This document shows, piece after piece, positions 60,069 through 64,000 of a DNA stretch of 64,000 bases. A model generated the notes under the pieces. The model saw only the letters and a program-made list of their open reading frames with translations, ran no database searches and was not told the DNA's origin. Position numbers and translations under genes: made by a program. The number at the start of each line of letters is the position of its first letter. Positions within the stretch are counted from its first letter, which is position 1. The DNA comes from an uncultured Anaeroplasmataceae bacterium (GTDB lineage: Bacteria > Bacillota_I > Bacilli_A > Acholeplasmatales > Anaeroplasmataceae), in assembly GCA_947629825.1 (NCBI GenBank), contig CANRFF010000002.1:89875-153874 (forward strand). Reading direction: 5' to 3'.

Positions 60069-61004
60069 ATGGAATATATTACGGTACGAAAAATCGTACA
60101 AGAAAACAAATTGAAACTGGTTGCCGGGAAAAACGGGTTGATGCGACATTGTACGGAAGATATGATTGCCCGTCCCGGACTGGAATTTACCGGTTTTTTT
60201 GACTATTTCGATCATAATCGTGTGGTTTTGGTCGGATCAAAAGAAGCGAAATTTTTAAATCAACAGGATCCCGAAAAAATCGAAAAGTATGTCCGTAAAA
60301 TTTTCGAATTGGGACCTCCGTGCATCGTTTTCAGTAAAAATGTGACGATTCCCGAAATTTTCATTCGTTTCGCAGACGAATTCGGAATTTGTGTATTAAA
60401 AAGCAATTTACGTACCACTCCGACTTCTTCGAAACTGTTCAATTATTTACAGGATCGCTTGGCGGAAACCATATCCGTTCACGGAACTTTTTTGGATATT
60501 AACGGCATCGGAACGATGATTATCGGAAAAAGCGGAATCGGGAAATCGGAAACTTCTTTGGATTTGATCAAAAGAGGACATCAACTGATTGCGGACGATT
60601 TGGTGGAAATTATGGAAAAAGAGCCCGGAAATTTAATCGGTACGGCTCCGGATATATTGAAAAGATATATGGAAATTCGCGGAATCGGTATTGTCGATGT
60701 CGTGATGATGTTCGGTGCGGGCGCCTATCGGCCACGTAAGAATCTGAGTCTGGTGGTGGAACTGGAATCTTGGAATGAAGATAAATCCTATGACCGTTTG
60801 GGCTTGGAAGAACAGAAAATCAAGTATTTCAATACGGAAATTACGAAAATAACGATTCCCGTATTACCGGGACGTACGGTATCTTTACTGGTGGAATCGG
60901 CGGCTATGAATGAGAAACTGAAAAGATTGGGACATTTTGCGGCTATGGAATTCGTTTCGAAAGTAGACCAAAAAGCGAAAAGCGGAGGAAAAGACGATGA
61001 TTGA
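60069..61004 (+). CDS. hprK: HPr kinase/phosphorylase
   Basis: 311 aa from ATG 60069 (AGGAGAGGG upstream; the longer frame begins inside the previous gene). Walker A 'GKSGIGKS' (153-160), 'RGHQLIADDLVEI', and the HprK signature 'LKRYMEIRGIGIVDVVMMFG' are present. It phosphorylates HPr on Ser46 and, with phosphate, removes it with release of pyrophosphate, controlling catabolite repression in Firmicutes. The next gene encodes Lgt joined to a PpaX-like pyrophosphatase, reproducing the Bacillus hprK-lgt-ppaX order. It overlaps that gene by 8 bp. Confidence 0.97.
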   Translation: MEYITVRKIVQENKLKLVAGKNGLMRHCTEDMIARPGLEFTGFFDYFDHNRVVLVGSKEAKFLNQQDPEKIEKYVRKIFELGPPCIVFSKNVTIPEIFIRFADEFGICVLKSNLRTTPTSSKLFNYLQDRLAETISVHGTFLDINGIGTMIIGKSGIGKSETSLDLIKRGHQLIADDLVEIMEKEPGNLIGTAPDILKRYMEIRGIGIVDVVMMFGAGAYRPRKNLSLVVELESWNEDKSYDRLGLEEQKIKYFNTEITKITIPVLPGRTVSLLVESAAMNEKLKRLGHFAAMEFVSKVDQKAKSGGKDDD

Positions 61005-62472
61005 TTATATAGATCCTTCCTTTTCTTTATTCGGCTTGAGAATTTATTGGTATGCGGTATGTATTATGGTCGGTGTCATTATTGCCGTATATGCGGGAAT
61101 CAAAGAAGGAAAAAAATTGGGGATTCCCAGCGATTATGTTTATACGGGAGTACTGATTGTCCTGCCGTGTGCGATTATCGGCGCTCGTCTTTGGTATGTT
61201 TTGTTTAATTTGAATGAGTTTTCCGGGATTCAGGCTGTCTTGGGACTCGATGGAAACGGGTTGGCCGGACTGGCCATTCAAGGGGGCGTCATTGCCGCTT
61301 TGATTACCATATATATTTATTGTCGTGTCCGTAAGATTTCTTTATATCGGATTTTGGATATTGTCGCACCCGGTTTTTTGATTGGGCAAATTTGCGGTCG
61401 TTGGGGAAACTTCTGTAATCACGAATTATATGGTCCGGTCATTCAAAACGTCGAATTGTTCAAGAAGATCTGTCCGACGTTTATTGTGGAAAATATGTTG
61501 ATTGACGGAGCGTATCGGCATCCGGTATTTTTGTATGAATCCTGTCTCAACTTGGTGGGATTGGGACTGATTTTTGTCCTGAGAAGAAAATTCAAACCGC
61601 TCCAAAGCGGCGATTTGATGGGAGTTTATTTGATTTGGTACGGCTTGGTTCGGATTTTTACGGAATCTCTTCGCAGTCAAAGCGGAGCCAATGAGATTTT
61701 AATGGCGGGACCGGTTCCGGTATCGATTTTGATGAGCGTGGTTTTCATTGTCTGCGGAATCGGATATCTGATTGTCAAAAGATTTATCGGTCCTCGCAAA
61801 CGATATCGGGAAATTTTAGAAGAAATTCAAAACAAAAAATACGATACGATTTTATTTGATTTGGACGGGACTCTTCTGGATACCAAAGAATTGATCGATC
61901 GCAGTTTTGTGCAGACCTTCGAATATTTCCGTCCGAAGATGAAATTGACCGACGAAGATTTGGATTCTTTTTTCGGTCCGTCGTTACGACAGACGTTTTC
62001 GAGATTCAGTACCGATCCCAAAGAAATAGAAGATATGATTCATTATTATCGGGAATTCAATATTTCCGTTCATGATGAAATGGTAAAAGCATTTCCGGGA
62101 GCGAAAGATCTATTGAAGACATTATCCAAAAAAGGATATAAAATCGGTGTGGTTTCTTCGAAAAAGAAAGATTTGGTCGAGCACGGCTTGGCTTTGACCG
62201 GATTGTTGAAATATGTTTCCTTGGTCATCGGGGAAGAAGATGTCCAACGTCCGAAACCGGATCCGGAAGGATTGTTGAAAGCGGTTCGGATATTCGACAG
62301 TAAAAAAGCGGTTTATGTCGGCGACGGCTTGGGAGATATCGAGGCCGGGAAGAATGCGAAAATGGATACGATCGGCGTGTTATATTCCAAACGGGCCGTT
62401 CAAATTGCGGAAGCGCAACCGACGTATACGATTAAACAATTGGAAGACCTTTTGAAAGTTTTGGTGGAGTAG
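60997..62472 (+). CDS. lgt: Fusion: prolipoprotein diacylglyceryl transferase Lgt with HAD phosphatase (PpaX-like)
   Basis: 491 aa. Residues 1-270 are a complete Lgt with seven membrane helices: 'GLRIYWYAVCIMVG', 'AIIGARLWYVLF', signature 'GQICGRWGNFCNHELYG', 'HPVFLYES' and 'YLIWYGLVRIFTESLR'. It adds diacylglycerol to the lipobox cysteine. After a charged linker (KRYREILEEIQNKKY) residues 284-491 form a complete HAD hydrolase: 'DTILFDLDGTLLDT', 'GVVSSKKKD', 'RPKPDPEGLLKA' and 'VYVGDGLGDIEAGKNAKM'. No start codon or SD exists at the junction. In Bacillus ppaX, which splits the pyrophosphate formed by HprK, is a separate gene near lgt; here it is fused. Confidence 0.9.
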   Translation: MIDYIDPSFSLFGLRIYWYAVCIMVGVIIAVYAGIKEGKKLGIPSDYVYTGVLIVLPCAIIGARLWYVLFNLNEFSGIQAVLGLDGNGLAGLAIQGGVIAALITIYIYCRVRKISLYRILDIVAPGFLIGQICGRWGNFCNHELYGPVIQNVELFKKICPTFIVENMLIDGAYRHPVFLYESCLNLVGLGLIFVLRRKFKPLQSGDLMGVYLIWYGLVRIFTESLRSQSGANEILMAGPVPVSILMSVVFIVCGIGYLIVKRFIGPRKRYREILEEIQNKKYDTILFDLDGTLLDTKELIDRSFVQTFEYFRPKMKLTDEDLDSFFGPSLRQTFSRFSTDPKEIEDMIHYYREFNISVHDEMVKAFPGAKDLLKTLSKKGYKIGVVSSKKKDLVEHGLALTGLLKYVSLVIGEEDVQRPKPDPEGLLKAVRIFDSKKAVYVGDGLGDIEAGKNAKMDTIGVLYSKRAVQIAEAQPTYTIKQLEDLLKVLVE

Positions 62473-62476
62473 GCGT

Positions 62477-63418
62477 ATGAGTTTTTCTACGGATGTCAAA
62501 GAAGATATTTTAAAATTAAATACGGATGATTCGATGCATTTCGTAGAAGCGGAAGCCTTATTGCGTTTCGGAAGCGAGATTATTTTAGGCAATCCGAAGC
62601 GAATTCATTTTTCCACGTCCAATATGGCGGTTCTTCGTTTTTTTGTCAGACGTTTGAAAGAAATTTACAAAGATCTGCATTATGAACTGTTTTCCAGACA
62701 GATGCAGAAACTTCAGCGAACCACGATCTTTTCTTGTATGATTGACGCACCGGTAGAGGCAATTTTAAAGGATTTCGATTTACTTTCGGAACATTCTTCG
62801 AAAAAACAGGAAATCTTGTCGGAACCGGGACTGATGAAAGCTTACTTGCGAGGGGCTTTTCTTGTCAAAGGCACCGTCAATCCTCCGGAGACGTCCAATT
62901 ATCATCTGGAAATGGTAACGGATACGGATTACGAGGCTTTGTTCTTACAGAAGTGTATGAATTATTTCGAACTGAATGCCCGGATTACCAAACGTCGGAA
63001 TCATCTGATCGTCTATCTGAAAGAAAAAGATTCGATCATCGATTTTTTAAGACATATCGGAGCCAATGTGATGATGAACGAATTTGAAAATATCGTTATC
63101 CGAAGAGGTTTGGCAGCCAATGTCAATCGTTTGATGAATATCGACGTTGCCAATCAACAGAAGACCAATCAATCTTCGAAAGAACAACTGAAATATATCC
63201 GATATCTGGAGCGCTATTATCCGTTGGAGAAATTGGATGATAAACTTTTATTGGTGATGACTGTCCGCAAGGAAAATCCGGAGGCCTCTTTGAATGAAAT
63301 GGTTGAAATCATCAATCAGTCTTATCATACGGAAATCACAAAGTCGGGATTGAATCATCGCTTGAGACATTTGAAAGAAATTGCGTTGGATTATGAGCAA
63401 AAAAGGAAGGATGATTAA
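62477..63418 (+). CDS. whiA: DNA-binding protein WhiA
   Basis: 313 aa. The LAGLIDADG-like N-terminal domain starts 'SFSTDVKEDILKL ... AEALLRFGSEIILG' and contains 'YLRGAFLVKGTVNPPETSNYHLEMVTDTDYEALFLQKCMNYF'. The C-terminal HTH has 'NPEASLNEMVEIINQSYHTEITKSGLNHRLRHLKEIA'. WhiA influences cell division and chromosome segregation in Firmicutes and sporulation in actinomycetes. It follows the lgt fusion by 4 bp and touches acpS. Confidence 0.96.
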   Translation: MSFSTDVKEDILKLNTDDSMHFVEAEALLRFGSEIILGNPKRIHFSTSNMAVLRFFVRRLKEIYKDLHYELFSRQMQKLQRTTIFSCMIDAPVEAILKDFDLLSEHSSKKQEILSEPGLMKAYLRGAFLVKGTVNPPETSNYHLEMVTDTDYEALFLQKCMNYFELNARITKRRNHLIVYLKEKDSIIDFLRHIGANVMMNEFENIVIRRGLAANVNRLMNIDVANQQKTNQSSKEQLKYIRYLERYYPLEKLDDKLLLVMTVRKENPEASLNEMVEIINQSYHTEITKSGLNHRLRHLKEIALDYEQKRKDD

Positions 63419-63745
63419 ATGGAAATCGGTATTGATTTGGTTGAACACCAGGATTTTATCGCCAAGGATCAAAGGTTCATCGAATATGTACTGTCGGAAG
63501 AAGAACGGCAGTATTTCGAAAAGGTGTCTCATCCTCAGAGAAAAATAGAGTATCTGGCTTCCCGATTTGCGTGTAAAGAAGCGATTGTGAAGTGCTTGAA
63601 ACGAAAAATCGATTTTAAAAAAGTGTCGATATTAAACGACAAAAACGGAGTTCCTTATATTCAAAGCGATTTGAATCTGGATCTCCGTCTCAGTTTATCC
63701 CACACCGATCATTACAGCGTGGCTGTTGTCATTAGTCTTCCATAA
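63419..63745 (+). CDS. acpS: Holo-[acyl-carrier-protein] synthase
   Basis: 108 aa. 'MEIGIDLVEHQDF' (Mg-binding Asp), 'LSEEERQYFEKVSHPQRKIEYLASRFACKEAIVKCL' (catalytic E/K) and 'LSLSHTDHYSVAVVI' are the AcpS signatures. It attaches 4'-phosphopantetheine to ACP. It starts directly after the whiA stop. Its 3' end overlaps the convergent DUF378 gene by 14 bp. Confidence 0.95.
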   Translation: MEIGIDLVEHQDFIAKDQRFIEYVLSEEERQYFEKVSHPQRKIEYLASRFACKEAIVKCLKRKIDFKKVSILNDKNGVPYIQSDLNLDLRLSLSHTDHYSVAVVISLP

Positions 63746-63944
63746 GCTTGTGACGATTTCTTAAGAAAAGTAAGGCAATATTAAGGATAGCGGCAACGCC
63801 AATAATAATATATATTGTTCTTGAAGCGATGCTTTCCGGTTTCAACAACCATGTCACAAGGTTAAAATCAAATATTCCAATCAGAGCCCAGTTAATACCT
63901 CCGATGATGGTAAGCGCTAGGGCTATTTTTTGTATTACTGACAC
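63732..63944 (-). CDS. DUF378 small membrane protein (YuzA-like)
   Basis: 70 aa from GTG 63944: a perfect AAGGAGGT ends six bases upstream, so the ATGs at 63965 and 63977 lie before the SD and are not used. Two membrane helices ('IALALTIIGGINWALIGIFDFNLV' and 'IYIIIGVAAILNIALLFL') carry the family motif GGxNWGLxGxFxFNLV and mark DUF378, of unknown role. It converges with acpS; its promoter is beyond or at the window edge. Confidence 0.85.
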   Translation of the reverse strand: MSVIQKIALALTIIGGINWALIGIFDFNLVTWLLKPESIASRTIYIIIGVAAILNIALLFLRNRHKLMED

Positions 63945-64000
63945 TTTTTTACCTCCTTTATTCATTAGTTTTCTCAAAGTTTCGAATCTTATGCATACAC

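Overview
The window reads as chromosome from a low-to-mid GC, anaerobic, probably fermentative Firmicute, most plausibly of the Erysipelotrichia. The evidence is a homodimeric pyruvate:ferredoxin oxidoreductase, class III (oxygen-sensitive) ribonucleotide reductase, HPr kinase/WhiA, SD-led genes with AGGAGG-type sites, TTGACA/TATAAT promoters and many ATGA/TAATG gene overlaps. The class assignment is inferred from gene content, not from a marker phylogeny. No phage, insertion sequence, integrase or CRISPR array is visible.

Layout. 1-4.2 kb: the end of an NfeD-like gene and an SPFH membrane protein, facing a DUF3737-patB-udk operon, then tRNA-Arg(ACG) and tRNA-Asp(GTC). 4.3-9.1 kb: M42 peptidase, pyridoxal-kinase-like gene, an unknown protein with a HEPN-like motif, and typA. 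9.2-16 kb: small membrane proteins, a cold-shock gene with a structured leader, dapA, the 3.6-kb pyruvate:ferredoxin oxidoreductase gene, and nfo. 16-19.8 kb: a heterodimeric ABC exporter. 19.8-28.3 kb: a nine-gene operon for aromatic amino acids (aroF, tyrA, aroB, aroA, chorismate mutase, aroE, aroC) ending in a GltD-like oxidoreductase and an SGNH hydrolase. A perfect dyad lies over its promoter and a five-codon leader ORF overlaps the aroF start.

28.5-33.3 kb is the most accessory part: an esterase, a flavodoxin-like gene, a TPR regulator resembling the RRNPP family, a 69-aa secreted glycine-rich peptide, two tandem duplicated XRE regulators and an amidase. 33.4-41 kb: Fe-S aldo/keto reductase, tspO, a MarR-ABC-FtsX efflux operon, an orphan membrane protein and a GH43 enzyme. 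41-43.1 kb: two CobW-type metal GTPases, the first with a 78-bp tandem repeat coding for a His/Cys/Asp/Glu tract, the second fused to a TIGR03943-like C-terminal domain.

43.1-64 kb is mostly housekeeping: tsaE-tsaB-rimI, glnS, an ABC-F protein, pcrA, DUF2089-DUF1700/4097, nrdD-nrdG, ligA-uvrA, and an operon of a membrane protein, hprK, an lgt::ppaX-like gene fusion, whiA and acpS. A DUF378 gene converges on acpS.

The best candidates for something undescribed are the TPR regulator/secreted peptide/XRE pair locus (30.0-32.5 kb), the expandable metal-binding repeat in the CobW GTPase with its fused partner (41.0-43.1 kb), the Lgt-PpaX fusion next to hprK (61.0-62.5 kb), and the unusual promoter/leader of the aromatic operon (19.77-19.84 kb).
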